From positions 42,218,775 through 42,282,774 of the forward strand of contig LS997567.1 of NCBI GenBank assembly GCA_000469685.2: a stretch of 64,000 nt of DNA, written 5' to 3'. Both the position numbers and the translations under genes were made by a program. Positions 14,338-27,943 of this stretch are shown piece after piece. The stretch's first letter is position 1; each line of letters begins with the position of its first letter. The DNA comes from Haemonchus contortus (taxonomy: Eukaryota; Nematoda; Chromadorea; Rhabditida; Trichostrongylidae). The notes beneath the pieces are model-generated. The model was not told where the DNA came from, did not search any database, and saw nothing but the letters and a program-made list of their open reading frames with translations.

Positions 14338-15096
14338 GGTCCAAGCAGGGGTCCACCCACACAAAGCCATGCTACGTACACAGTCACCTTTTTATCCTCC
14401 CTTACGGACTATGTGCAAATTAACTGAAGAGGAAATTGCCTGACATTCTTACGGAGTAGAAAAATAGAAACATAAATAATTAGAATTCTTCGCCTCTGCA
14501 TACATGACACGAGTTTTTATGGTGCTGAGTTTCACTCATAACATAGTCTCGCCTTTCAGCTAGACAGAAGTCGATATTGAAGTTTCCTCAAGGAATTATT
14601 ACTTGTAATATACTGCCTCTACCGATACCATTACTGTTTGACTCTTTCATGTGATAAATAGTTGTTACCCTGTAATACTTACATATTCCTTGCTGTTGGC
14701 TTAGCCTTTTTATATATTAACTTTATAAAAAGCATTTTAACTTCTTGTTTCGAAATTTTTTCAAAATGCTCTTTGCGAATACTACAATTACATTAAGCAG
14801 AATAATTATTTTTGAAATCTAATTTCTGAGGTGAGCGCATCCCTAAGGTCAAACTCATAACAGCATGCGATGGCTCTCCCAGAGTACTACCTTTTGGTGA
14901 GTTTCCTTACTTCTAAATTCTAAGGTTTTTTAAGGGAATATTCCAAAAAGGCTCTGCTCCAGAGTCATTGACTTTCTCAGCTGCTGCTCGTGAAACTAAG
15001 CGAAAATATTGACTGCCATTAGTTATAGGAGTCAGTTCTTCTCGTTTAACATCTTCGTTTTATCCTTGAAAAAAGTAAAAAAACACACACTAGCAG

Positions 15097-15153
15097 ATTG
15101 AGCTTGAGCTGCAACTTTGGGGTGTTGGAGCAGCTGCTACTCGATCATGCGAG
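15097..15153 (+). CDS. Orphan exon-like segment, phase 0 to 0
   Basis: Acceptor ctagcag at 15096, donor gtacta at 15154. It reads IELELQLWGVGAAATRSCE in phase 0. No partner gene is identified. Another frame is also open. It is compatible in phase with 11388-11606 upstream and 24487 downstream. Confidence 0.2.
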
Positions 15154-17089
15154 GTACTATTTTAGTCCCCTCCTTACTTCAGGAACCGCGAAAATTTTCT
15201 TGACCAACATAATCAATGGAATCGATACTTCTGACAACCATCTCTCAATGATAAATTCGGTTCATCACCTTTCCAGGATTTCTAGCCAACCTCTTCCAGT
15301 TGGTGTAGTCACCGTATGCGTAAAACTAGTTCAAAAAATTTAGCTACATTTGAGCGAGAGGCAGTACGATGTAAGCGTGCCGATCGATATTCGTGCACAC
15401 CTATGAGGAAGGCTCTGCTAATATGTTGCTGATGCTTTAATTACTGCACAGTTCTTTCCCAAATTTCATGGGAGTAGACGTGATGAACTGTGGAATTTTA
15501 GGCCACTTTGAATAATCATAAATATTCGTAATTATTTTTTGTTACAAATAATCTTGATGTGAATCTTTATCATAGCCTACAGGAAGTGGGATGCTGTTTC
15601 CGGTGTTCCATGTTTCGTTCAAGAAAAGAACATCTGAAACGCCATCGCAACAAAAAGAAACAAACCCCAGAGGAGTAATTATTACTCGAAAGGGTTCATT
15701 TTTGTTCATAAACAAACGCCTCGTCACCAGTTTTAAGGCCAAGCACCAGCGAGGTCAAGCCCACCCATAGATTTAACTCTTTTAATTGGTATCACTTTAA
15801 AAAATATCTGAAATCTCTGTGGAAAAGGTTTATGGGGGCAAAAAAGGTTCAATAGGGAGTCAGCCAAGTGTCACGAGGGTAAGTCCATGATATCATTGTT
15901 GAATGTTCGTTTCACGTTCGGTCAATACAATGTTGTGAAAGAATTTCTTGAAAATAATACGTTTTGCTTGGAAATAATCGTTTTTTCATCCTTCTCTCAA
16001 AGTGTTGCTGCTGTGTCACACTTTGTATAATACAATTACTTCTCAGTATGGGAGCTGTCTCGGAGCCCAATCAGGATTCAAATGTTTTACAGCACAAAGA
16101 AGCACCACGAAATAAGATTTGGAGCCGTTGTCGTAAGGCTAGTTTTTGTTGAGCTGAGCCAGACCCAAGCTTGGCCAAGGTGTCAAGCATCCTAGATCAA
16201 TCGTACATCTGTCTTTGACTTTCAGAATACATGTAAACCTTTTAAGATCTTGTTTGAATCGTCTGAAACCTTCATTACGCCGTGAATCTGATAGGCATTA
16301 CTTTCAAAGCTAGAACATCATTTTTCGTTCAAGTTTCCTCAGGCTAGATTCATTTTCAGGCAGTTCTACTGCTGTTCATTATAGTAATTAGTGATATGTA
16401 ATTTGATAGGCGTCTAGCTCTTCATCACATGGACTGAGCCTAATTTACTCATATGGCAGTTATGATTCTTTGAGACTTCTACAAAAGTGTTACTGGAGCT
16501 TCACTGTGCTGAAAATCTAGAATATTTGACCTTTTGTGGGTGAAACTTCTTCTATAACGGCTTCCTTATAAAATAGAATCGCTTAAGGAAGTTTTACTGC
16601 TTCATGAAGTAATTAGTAACGTGCAGTTCTAAAGCAACAGTAGCATCGAGCGTTGAGACCAAGTTTTATTTTCTGCTTTCGGGAAAGTCACGTTTTTGGA
16701 GTATTTCTTTCGAACTATTTTTTTGGAGTTTCATTGTGCTTTGAATTTAAAATCGTTGACTGTTCAACAGCAACTTTTTTACAAAAGGTTTTCTTCAACA
16801 GAATTCCTTTCCAGACAATTTAACTGCTGTTCTATATAACAGTTAGTGATATTCATTTTGATTAAAGATAATTAGTTGGTTAATTCAAATTTTCTTGATT
16901 GAAATTGATCATGACTTGGTGATCGGGGTTATCGATTTTTCAAGTCTTCTGTGTGGCGTGGGACAAGCCCCCTCCTTCTCATCATCAATGAATATCCACA
17001 CTAACTAAATGTTTTTAGCTAACTCGCAGAATTGATTTTATTGATTGCTTGTCTGTTAATGTGAAACGCTATCGATTTTCCTAGTGTAG

Positions 17090-17506
17090 ATGTTTTGCCT
17101 ACTGTTTCTTTGCTTACTACTTCTCCTCCACGAAACTTATCAAAGCCCACTCTTCACTTCAATCAGTTTTTTGAGGAACGGCCACCATTCACGTCATCCC
17201 CGTGTTCTACACATCGATACAGCTTTGAAAAAAACTACGCTTCAGGTCATTTATCGTGTTGAAAAATGTGAAACGACACTTTATCGAGCGATGCCTTCTA
17301 TGAGTGCCCTTAGTGTTTCTCCTCTTTCGAATACTTCCATAAGAATCGCTCTATTATGTGACTTTTTTAGAAAACTCGGATCTGCCAGATTTTTCATTGT
17401 TGGACTCGATCCAGACAACAAATCTGAGGGGAGGAGCATCAGGTTTTTGGTAATGAACCCTAAAAGTTATTCTGACTACGGGGTCTTTTCGAGGATACAA
17501 CCATGA
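17090..17506 (+). CDS. Unspliced open frame with signal-peptide-like start, uncertain
   Basis: 138 codons from ATG 17090. The first 19 residues (MFCLLFLCLLLLLHETYQS) look like a secretion signal. The rest shows no repeat, domain or cysteine pattern I recognise, and codon use is not clearly coding. No splice sites or polyadenylation signal tie it to a gene. A chance frame in AT-rich DNA is quite possible. Confidence 0.18.
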   Translation: MFCLLFLCLLLLLHETYQSPLFTSISFLRNGHHSRHPRVLHIDTALKKTTLQVIYRVEKCETTLYRAMPSMSALSVSPLSNTSIRIALLCDFFRKLGSARFFIVGLDPDNKSEGRSIRFLVMNPKSYSDYGVFSRIQP

Positions 17507-20500
17507 TCTTTACGGATTCTCATAATTCAAATTTGTGATCGTCGAGATGTAGAATTAGTGAACTCATCATTGACTTCAGCCCTATCCAAACCCCCTATGC
17601 TCCATCTCCTACCCCAAGGGTAAACGGAATGATGAATTTAGCTATTTCTCAAGCCAATGCCATCATCATCATGCTTCCCTTCCTACTCTATTTGAATTCT
17701 TCCTCCTTTTTTCACTACAGCAGTGAACTAAATAACCAACTTTACTACTGAACTATATTGTAGCCTCAATGTTCCTTCAAACAAAAGTGCATTTTTGTTT
17801 TTGCCTTTTTTATACATTTTTCACTACAACGTCAAAAACCTCCATGAGGTTTGCCTTTCGTGGCAGAGCACTCGAGAAAAAGGAGCCGCCCAAAAGTTTT
17901 GTCTATAATCATTCATTTTTTGTGTTCTGAATTTACTTGAAAGCTTCTTTATCTAGAATTGAGAAAAAAGAACAAAGTATGGGTACTAAACAGGATATTT
18001 TAGTCAAAGCTACTATAACTTAGCGCTTTTCTATCGCTTGCACAGTTTGGTTGACAAACTTCTTCTTATCGAGTGATAAGCCCACTTTTTCCTTCACGTT
18101 CACCTTTTCGTTTCTCTGTTTTTCTTTCTTTTTTTCCTTTTCTCGAAACCTTTCAATCGACTGTATCGAAATAAGTGGAAAACAAGTTTTAATACGATAC
18201 ATGTATGTACCTACATGTGGCTATGAGTGCATTCATCGAAACGAACTGTGTACTACTATTTCAGAGCAAACCAGTAACTTTTGATTGGTGAATATTTTCT
18301 GTGACCGGAGCCTCATAAACATTTGCCTAAAAAAGAGAAAATGGGGCTCACTTGAGAATCTTCTCCATGCGCTGCCAGGTGTGGATAATAGAAACCAGAA
18401 GGGAAGCTAGTGGATTCCGAATAATATGACATATGGTACCGCTTTTTTGTGGGCCTATTTCAATAAGGGTCCAATTGATATCATGGATTCAGATGAGAGG
18501 AAGCACGCATATTCCAGTGGGTGGAAAGGAGGCGGAATCGCGAATGGGTCCAAGGTGAAGTCCAGGATCTTTGGAGATCTTCTCGTGCTGTTTCATCCTA
18601 AGAAATTTCTCGTACTGCCACTCACTGATGCCCTTGAACAGACCTTCTACCCTCCCCTCTTTTCCCTCCCTGTTAACGCTCCTTGGGAATTGGATTAAAA
18701 TCGGGGAATGAACCGGGTATTCAGGATAGTCACCCTTTGCAATGCCCAGCTTGGCCTTTGATGCCTAATGTAGGGGAGCTCACGGGTGTTCCGAACTTGT
18801 GTTTACCTCAGTCAACTAAGTCCATGAGTCGTGCACCTTTGAAAAATACATCTTATTATCATTATTATATTTGTATTTACTCACAAGTAAGCTGGGAAAG
18901 TCTTATGATTATTCTTCCCACAGCTCGGCTAAATTGTTGGAAATTTCGCGGAATTTCTCGACTTTTTTGACATTCGTCTTATCCTTCCCACAGTAATATC
19001 AAACAAATTTTCACATAAGATTAGCTCTCCAATATTTTTGATTAGAATAATCCCAAACTTTTTGCTTTTGAGAATTTCCGGATCACCGGACGGACGACAT
19101 CCCATGGACGTGCAAGTTTTTTTGTTTTCAACGGCCCTCACTTATGCAGCATTTAATTTCACGCCGTAGGCCTTGAACATGCATAATTCTAGTGCCCCAG
19201 TCCTCCATCGTTGCTCTTATTTATTTTGTGTGTTGTTTTGCGTAAATTCATTATATAGGGAGGCAAACACGATTTGCGTCTTGTTAGTCTTCGACCCCTT
19301 CAACACCATTCAATACACCCCCGCCATATAATAATTCTCAGTAGAAATTAATATCAGAGCTAATGACTATGGTTTTTCAGTTCAAATTGTTTACTGAATC
19401 ATATCTTTCTGTGTTTCAACGTTCCAATACATGCGTGAGCCAACTTCTGATCTTTGATGGAATGTTATGACATCTTTTTACTCGAATGTCGTCAAGCAGG
19501 AGCTAATGCACTTTATGAATGACGTCCTCAGTTGACATAGTCCTCGCTTCATACCTGGTTACTTTTAAGCTTTTTTTGTTGAATAGAAAAGAAAAGTGCT
19601 TCTACAATTTCAAAAGCTGTTGTTGAGCCATTTGTGGCTTCCGACAGTTGAAATTACAGTTTTCTATTCATATATATGTAAAAAAGGCTTAAAATATCAA
19701 ACTTCCCATGAAAGTATTTGTTCGTAATATTTTTAAAGCATTCACAGTGTGATTTTATTCAGCTAAATTTCGAGTCTCTGCTTTCTCGTTTTCCAGTGAA
19801 GAATGCCTCATTGTAACGTAATCTTAGTATTATATACATTTACATATTTCCTTATACATATATATATATATATATTTACCTTCTTCAGATGTTTATTTGT
19901 AATTATTCATCCTCAAACGGATAAATTGCTTTTTTAAATGTAAATCCCAGCACTTTCATGGCGCTCGGTTACGTCTATGTGTTGAGAATATTTGATTTTC
20001 GATTCTAAGTAGGAATAATTCCGAAATTCCGATTTCCGCATTTTTGACTTACCGACTTCAAAGCGTTAAGTAGTACTGGATTTGTAGAGCTTGCCCACCA
20101 CTTTGATAATATTTTTGTTCAAAACGCCAACTTATTCTCGGCTCAAATGTCTACATTGTTGTACTGACTTGTAAAAATGCTAAAGATACTTGAGCTCAAG
20201 ATCACTCGCTGTTTACTGGGTGGTAATGATACCAAATTTTGATTTCCGTGTCTCTTTGTGGAACATACGCACCCATTATACCCTCAGTTGTTTACCAATG
20301 AAAGCATTCGTCCGTATAATATTTGGAGGATGTGGCCCTTTCTAAGTACTCCTTTTCCAATTACAATGTAAAGGGCTTTGCTATAACCCCTCTCAAATAT
20401 CAATGGTTTTCTCGTAGTAATTTTTACTCGTAGTAATTTGTCATAGAAGAGTTTTTTCCTACGTGAACGGAACCGGAAACCACAGGAAACCACAGGTGAC

Positions 20501-21344
20501 GACTAATTATCAATAGAATCATAATTCTGAGGCCCAAGTAGGGCCGATGCTATCCCACTGGGGTATTCAGAGTCCATTATCATGAAGAAAAAGTAAAATT
20601 TTAAGCCAAACTTTGGTTTTCTGCGCTGGCTATTAGGGAGTGAGCAATATGAAACTCCACCCAATTTTATTTTAAGTTTCACTTCGGTAATCTAACTGAA
20701 GAACTGGTTTACGTGTGCATTTACCCGTTGTGTAGTAACTGCATCCCGAACATGTTAAAATACCGTAATCTGGCCGAATTTTGGACGAATTTTATCGAAA
20801 AATCTTGTGGGCGTTAATAAAGAAGCACGAATGACGAGTTCTTCAGTGGATCAATGGAAATCTAAATGGTACCCATAACCTCAGTGCAGCGCACTTTACA
20901 CAACGATGAACACAAGTACTTACCAGTTGTTTTCGAACAACTCTTCTGTATCCGCTGTCATTGTTATGTATACCAGCTAATAATAGGTTCCCCACCACAA
21001 CATTTAGACCTTTGATGTTAAAAATAATCTTTTTTCAAAGTATTTTCGCTCGTAGAAAAAGTTTTTCTTACAAAAATGCTCTCTTGAAGGCCAGATCACC
21101 CTACAGTAATCAGTCCACTAAAGGGTTTTACCCTCATGGCTCGGTTCAACCTTTTTTTCGGAGTTTCGATTCTGAATGTTTCGTTTCTCGCAGTAAAACT
21201 GATCGGTTCGTGGATTTCAGGCTCAAATGGGACTAGCCACTGGTAGGACCAATTTTGACTGTTCACTTCGTTTTTTGGTTATGAACCTGTGTTTCATGCA
21301 ATCATGAGTTTCTATAAATATTAAAAATTGGGATCTTCCCTCCC

Positions 21345-21425
21345 AAAGGTGATGAGTAGGGGCAACATTCGGTCTCGGGCGAGACTCGAACTCGTACTTC
21401 TGCTTTCTGAGCAAATCGGTAAATT
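21345..21425 (-). repeat. tRNA-like element, degenerate
   Basis: The reverse complement holds acgagttcgagtctcgccc, a B-box-like sequence. Upstream is a weak A-box-like ttgctcagaaagcag. The arms do not fold into a proper cloverleaf, so a SINE remnant is more likely than a tRNA gene. Confidence 0.35.
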
Positions 21426-24400
21426 GGTTCTTCCGTTGCTACCATTTTTTTTATTTCTCTATTCCTAGAGACCACTTGCTTTTTGCTGTCGTAGAATCGT
21501 CTGCAGCGGTAAAAAGGGCCAGCAAGAAGCCATCAAACGGTTAGCATAACCTTGTTTTAGTGCATTTCCGTTTAAAAAAATTGATATGTGGCTTTGTGGC
21601 AGTCCCATCGCTGCCAGATATCATAGAGTATCCATTTCTTTCCATTTTTCGTGATATCACACTCTATAACTGAGTCCTTTTCTTGCAAAGGAGGAGCGAA
21701 CGGGATTCCTCAGTGTGGCATTTACTGGTGCTCATGGTACCAGTGTGGTATCCATTTCCGGACCTCTTTCTCCAATTTTACCAAAGTGAACAGTTGAATT
21801 AGTGGGTGAATGAGTGGTTGGGTATTACTAGTATTTTTGTATAACCTCTACACAACTGTAGCGGCACTTTTATCAACTGAAGCTCTTAAACCGACCACTT
21901 TACCGACAACAAATAGTTTACGATTTTTCTCACCTTCGATAATGAACTCGTAACCACGAAATGTATGAGACAGGTTCAGCACAGTGCATCGAAGAACAGC
22001 TTCTCAGCTCTGCTTTCCGATGATGTTGAGCTTTATATTAATAAGCTATCCGTTTATTCATCTTTTATATTTTATTCGTACTGTATTAAATTGTCTTCGA
22101 ACCAGCAGATTTGTCAATGCCATCATTGGACCTCCAGACATGTAAATTTACTCAGTGACATAAATTAAATTCTTTACCAATTACATATATAAAAAGGTGG
22201 CATGAGGGAAGGGGCTTTTCATCATTCTGGAACAAACCACTCAAATATTTTTTGTAGAATATGTAAGTATGAGGTACTTTTCAAAGCCCGCATTTACTTT
22301 AGAACGAACTGGTAGAAGAGAATGTCACTTATTTTCCATATAAGTGGGTTGTTAGGATCCTTGAAGGCGAAAAACGGTTTTCCTCAGGACAACCCCCTTT
22401 TAGAATGTAATGGACCAGGTTGAGGGAGCCTTAGAAATGACTGAGCCCTTCACAATAGCATGTTCTAGGTCCGTTCACAGCAGCAATGTCCATAGGTTCA
22501 GATTTAGTCAGATTTTTTTTATTTTCATAGACCAGTTATACTGAAAATGCAGAAACTTAGTTCCATTTCCTAGTTCCATCATATTTTGGGTAATTAACGT
22601 TCTCAACGTCCAAAATGTGTGGGAGTAGAAAAAAGATGCTGAACATGAAAATTTTAAAGCTCTAAACCCACAATAATTATTCGGCAATTCCTCTGAGCTG
22701 ACATTTTATAGCTGGTGTTCGAGCTCCCAAAACTGCACCCACCGTAGCTTGTACATGACCCCTCAAACTCCCCTCTTTCGTCTGCTACTTTTATCGTCTG
22801 CCGGCGTTGTGGCAGTCATGGCTACGCGTGTGTATGTATATTCTGACTTAGTGTCTCGTATTCGCCCTTCTTGGTTATGTTTCCGCAGCAAAGTCAAAAC
22901 AATGTTGAATAGCCGGCTCTGCTCTTTCCCAGGAGCTGTTTAGACAGAAGTGAAGGCCGTCTGAGCCGTAGGAGGTGGGCGACATTCCGCCCTTGGATCA
23001 CCACCTCAACCTATCCTTTCTATAGAGTCTGACCCCAGAACTATGAGACCAAGTTAGCAATGTGCGTAGAACAAGTATTAACTCAAGCTATAAGCACAAA
23101 AAAGTTACTACTCAAAATCGGGTACCAGTATCACTTCGTATCACTCATAATTTACGCAGAACTCATTCTGATAAGTAAACGAGTCAACTAGTAAACAAAC
23201 TGATTGATTCATAAGCGCTTTTCAGAGCAGGGTCATAAATTCTGAAGCTTTTCAGATTGTATCTGTAACGTATGTAGAGCTGTAACTTAACCTGGCCTTC
23301 TTCCACAATGAACAACAATAAATTTACTATTTTCTTCACCGTTTACTACTTTAACTGGTTAGGTCAGCTATTGGAAACATCCCTTTCTATCCGCTGCTGC
23401 TTTTGAGTTTTTTCTTGAAAGTTTTCATTATAATCGACGATTCAATCAAGAGCTTCAATATTACCAGTCGAAAAAGTAAATTATGTGTTTCGAAGTCATT
23501 GATTCTTTTGTGTGTGAAAATGGGGCTGTTTACTGCTGCTAACGTAAACGTTGGGAGAATTAAGTTTACAGCAACATTCTTCTTAAGGAATTAGAGACGA
23601 AAACTTTGTAATCCTAGTTTCACTTTATCAACTTCCTGGTTAGTAAACTCTTCATCCTCAATTACTACTTTTCCCTCAATAAGGAGTTAAGGAGAGATTG
23701 AAAAGGCAATGCCTGTGATGGGGGTACAACTCGTTTAGTTGTAGACAATATTGGATGGGTGTAGATCGTCTTCCAGCAGGCTCATGTAAACAGGCCATTG
23801 TAAAAAAAGTAAATAGTGGTGTACAAATAATAAATAATAAGTAAAGTAATAAATAAGAAACAAATGAGATTCATATTGTACTGTAAAAAGTAATTGTTTT
23901 TTTTATTAGGTTTAAAAATGAATAACTGACAGGTGGATCTAGTCATGCCCTCGAATATTTTTGAATGTTGTTGTTCTCGGGCGAAATTCAGTTCCCACCA
24001 AGTTCTCGCATTTTATAATTTTTTGAAATTTGGTTATTTATGTTACGAGGAAAAAAAGGTAAAGTTAGTACCAGCCTAATGAATCAAAATGAGAACGCTT
24101 TTACAGTTTGCATTTTTAAAAATCACACTTGAAATGGCGATTTGTCCTCGCCGAGGTTCAAAGCAGTTGCTTAATTACGAAAAAAAAACATTTTTTTTGA
24201 CGTGGTGTGTCAAATAGTTAGACCTCAGTGATCATTTATATCATTTTTTATACTATTTAATCGATTTGTCTACTCAATTGACATTTTCTTGCTACTCAAT
24301 TGGTGTCTCCTCGAAATAGTTTACATAAGGCCATATAAACAACATGTTGAAACGGAAATTTGTACGGGACATGATATTTGTGGATTGTTTGTTTGTGTCT

Positions 24401-24486
24401 TTACTAGTTACTGTAATTCTCAAAAGTTCATTCTCTGAGTTTCTCATGTGTATTGCATTGCCAAGGGCAATTCAGAGAATGTTCAG

Positions 24487-24564
24487 GGTCTGCTGCGAAC
24501 TCGTCAACCGCGGCAACGAGCATTGTCGATGATGCCTTTGACCAGATCGGCGAGTCAAGACGAG
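24487..24564 (+). CDS. Orphan exon-like segment rich in Arg/Ser, phase 0 to 0
   Basis: After acceptor gttcag (24486) the frame reads LLRTRQPRQRALSMMPLTRS then ASQDE, up to a weak donor gtcgga (24565). Basic R-x-x-S motifs resemble kinase-substrate regions of cytoplasmic tails. The other two frames are also open locally, so the reading frame is not certain. Confidence 0.28.
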
Positions 24565-26698
24565 GTCGGATACGAAAAAGTCGGTTTAAACTCTTTTTAC
24601 TTATTTCTTTGTTTACCGTATTATCATCTACTTGTTTCCGTATACTGTAATGAATCTAAGAGTGTAACTTGTCTCCGGAATTGAAAATCAACCAAAAAAT
24701 ATATATTGATTGCAAGACTTCATCAGTATCTGAGCTCCATAATAGCCATCCCGACTTCTGTTCAGATTGAAGCTCAAATAAGCAGTATTATATTTAGTGA
24801 GAGCTTTGGCACTAGTCCAACTTTCAACAGTACTTCAAACACCTCTGTTCTGTTCTCATTTTCTATTTCATCCCAGTCATTGGATAGTTATCGATTACTT
24901 ATTCCTGCGGGAATGCACTTTGCTTTTATAGCACCAACCAGGTTAAAAAATTACTTGGAGCTTGAAAAAAGTTACTTGGTGGATTTGACCAGGACGATTT
25001 TTCCTTTCGAGCCAATACCTTTTCAACCTTTTGAAGTACCTGTCGAGTTGGTTCGAAGACCAGTTGGGTTTAATTGTATCGCTTAGTATTTATTTGCTTT
25101 GAAATTGCTTTTTGATAAATTGGTGGAAAGAGAAGTCCTCCTTGTTATAGATGTCGGCCCTAGAGGAAAAATCGAGAGCGGAGAAAACCAGTGGGCTTTT
25201 AGGTTAGGGAAAAGCTATGTGATATGTATTATTAAAACCACTCGTAGTTTTTTCCAATACACCCTCGATTTCAGAATCATTACCTTATCCGTTTGGAACG
25301 TAAATCTCTACTTTTATCACCATCTTACTATTCATTAACAAGGATAGGTTTACTTTTCAGCGAATGCCGCCAGATTTCCAACTAACTAGTTGAAAAAATC
25401 AAAACAGTCACCTAATTTGTTGGCAAATTTTATAGTAAATAGAGCTTTTTGTTGAATTGACCTTTTTGATGATGAGGTTTTGCAATAACCTCGAGGTTGC
25501 TTATAACGTTTGTGGAATTTGATTTACTCCGAAGCAAATCCATGTTTGTTTTTCGTGTGATTATTGAAGTAAAGTAAGAAGAATGTAGTGAGACAGGACG
25601 ATAAGAAGTTTGTTGACGGGTAGAGCTCATGAAATTTGCATATTTTCGGGTCCACAAAAACATAAAGGAAGATTATTATATCTGTACTTTTTAAGGGGTT
25701 TCCCAGTTTTGTCGGAAGTCACATTTACGTGTGTGGTAGATAGATAATTACCTGTTAGTAATAAATAGAAGAAGTTCTATTAAGAGCCGAATATTCTGTG
25801 CAGAAACGCTGTGATTACCACGTGGTTTTCTGTTTCTGATTATTCCTATCGTGTGTGAGCTTGGCTCGATGGAATGAGCACTTTCGCTTGGGATCGTCCA
25901 TGAGGTGTGCATCGGGACCACACGTAACTGTTTCAGATGCTACTGAATCACAATTTTTTGTTCACAAAGTTTTGGAATTTCTAATTTCTCTCTATCGTGA
26001 AGGGGTCTCTATTATCCACCGGATGAATGGAGCTGTCTATTTTGATAGGTCCCGGTGAGGTTTCCTTGAAAATGCTCTCAACGGTTCCCACTTGCTGCGA
26101 CTGACTACTGCAACTTATTCAAGCGTTTCCGTCCGTTTCTCTACGGATTCACCCATGCGCTCAGTGATTCCCCCCTTTTTGAGTTATCTGGCGCACCCTT
26201 GGTGGATATGCAAAGATAATCCCAGCAGGATTCAAGGAATTCTCAATATTCATTCCGAATCAAAATGTTCGACGACCTTCTTTGCTGTCGGATTGAAAAA
26301 AAATTGTTTGAAAACATCCAGAAAAATCCTGCTTCAGACCTTTCCGTGACCATTTACTATACAGCGGTAGGACTTATTACTTCAGTTTAGCTTTACTTCC
26401 TTCAACACCATGTAACTCTCACGGACTTTCGCATAATTGAAATTTATAAATATTTGTACGTTGCTGGGACAATTTTCCTATCATTTTCTGTAAAAATGCA
26501 CCTGTTCAGTGCTGACGTATGAAATGCTGTGTAAAAGTGGCTGTTAATGCTTGCCGTTCTGTCATACGGCTAGGAGAGCCCTAGAAGAAAGTGAAAATGA
26601 AGTTTTCACGACTTGACACGACACTCTCCCACCCTCACAACCTTTCCTTCCAAAATTAGGCTGTCAGATTGTGACTTCCTTTTTTGAATCACCTACAG

Positions 26699-26791
26699 AA
26701 TGTTGGGCCAGATTTACGAAAATGGCAAGTTCAAAGGTTGCATCTTTCCCAAAGCGTTTCTAGAAGGGCTCTGAGTATCGATTGGCGCGAG
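26699..26791 (+). CDS. Orphan exon-like segment, phase 0 to 0
   Basis: A good T-rich acceptor (acctacag, 26698) is followed by 31 codons starting NVGPDLRKWQVQRLHL and ending SRRALSIDWRE, then a weak donor gttacg (26792). The RRALS motif resembles RQRALS in the segment at 24487. No homologous family recognised. Confidence 0.28.
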
Positions 26792-27741
26792 GTTACGAAA
26801 ACGCCTGCCCGTGCTACGATTGTAGGACAGTTCGCTATCAAAGTTCCTTTGTACTACGAACTTTTTGTAATTGAAGTCTAAAGTACGACCGTTCTGCGTA
26901 ATTCTTTCATGGTGATCGGAACGCTTTTTTAGTGTTATTAAAAAAATGGACTAATGGTTTATGCTAGGGGACCTTCGCGACCCATCGACTGAAAACGGAT
27001 TGTATCCCCTTATGCCCTATGAAGCACTGACTTGTTAATAAGTTGATTTTTACATATTATTTATGAATATGCAGATATTTCAATACTACTGTATTAGAGC
27101 ACCGCTATCCCGTGAAAAAGTCAGAAAGTGGGGTTTCAATTTTTGCAATTTTGTTCAAACTTTCTATGTCTCTGTTGGCAACGGTACAATATTTGGTACC
27201 CGCTGCTGCTATAATCCCTCTTGCCCCTCACCCCCTGTCCCCCAAACATGCCAATGACATTCCCGACAAACCTCTCTAGAAGACAGACTTTTTTCTTCTT
27301 AAGATTTCCGAAGGTTCGCCTGAAATTCAGGAAATTGGACCGGTGCCTCTTAAACATGAGGGGAAGGATATCGGATGGCTGCAAATTTTTCCTACAAGGA
27401 GAATGGAAATGGTGCTTAGCTCAGGTTTCCAGAAAGTCAGAGCAAGTGAGCCTAAAAACGTGAACTCTAAGCCCTAATGCCTGTTTTTGTAATGGAGGAG
27501 CGATATCGAAGAATATTCAGAAAGTTCGGGTCATCATACCGGTCATCCAGCCCGGGATTGCCCTATGTGCATCCCATCAATTTATGAGGCTCATTATCCA
27601 AATTAACTTTTGTAAATACTCGAATTTTACCATTTTTGTTGATTTGTCAGGATCCCTTGGATTTCTACCTGCTTACAATGATAGATTTACCAACAACTAC
27701 TAGTTATTCATATTCATGCAGTGACAGTTTCCGTATGTCAG

Positions 27742-27943
27742 GCGCCACTCCTCACGTCACGATCAAAGCAATCAAGCAGCCGGCAGAGTCGTCATAAATA
27801 CTACCCATTGTCACAGGAAGAGACCCTCGAACTTCTATATCTCTTAAATCAAGGCAAGACATCGATTTACTGTTTTACTTTACTGGTACCCTTTGTTTTT
27901 TTTTGCTCAGTTGCACATTTACTTTGTGCAAAGCGAGAAGACG
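27742..27943 (+). CDS. Two orphan exon-like segments (27742-27853 and 27911-27943)
   Basis: The first follows acceptor tatgtcag and reads APLLTSRSKQSSSRQSRHKY and on to LELLYLLNQ, ending at a possible GC donor (gcaaga). The second is a 33-base segment with an excellent poly-T acceptor (tttttttgctcag, 27910) and donor gtaagg (27944). In phase 1 it reads VAHLLCAKRED plus one base, in phase 0 LHIYFVQSEKT. In phase 1 it would fit exon 48886 of the channel gene. Support is splice sites only. Confidence 0.28.

Noticed and set aside
15542..15742. - strand frame reading FRVIITPLGFVSF and SDVLFLNET
   Set aside because: Faintly resembles a nucleic-acid-binding fold, but it is too short and isolated; possibly a gene fragment or repeat.
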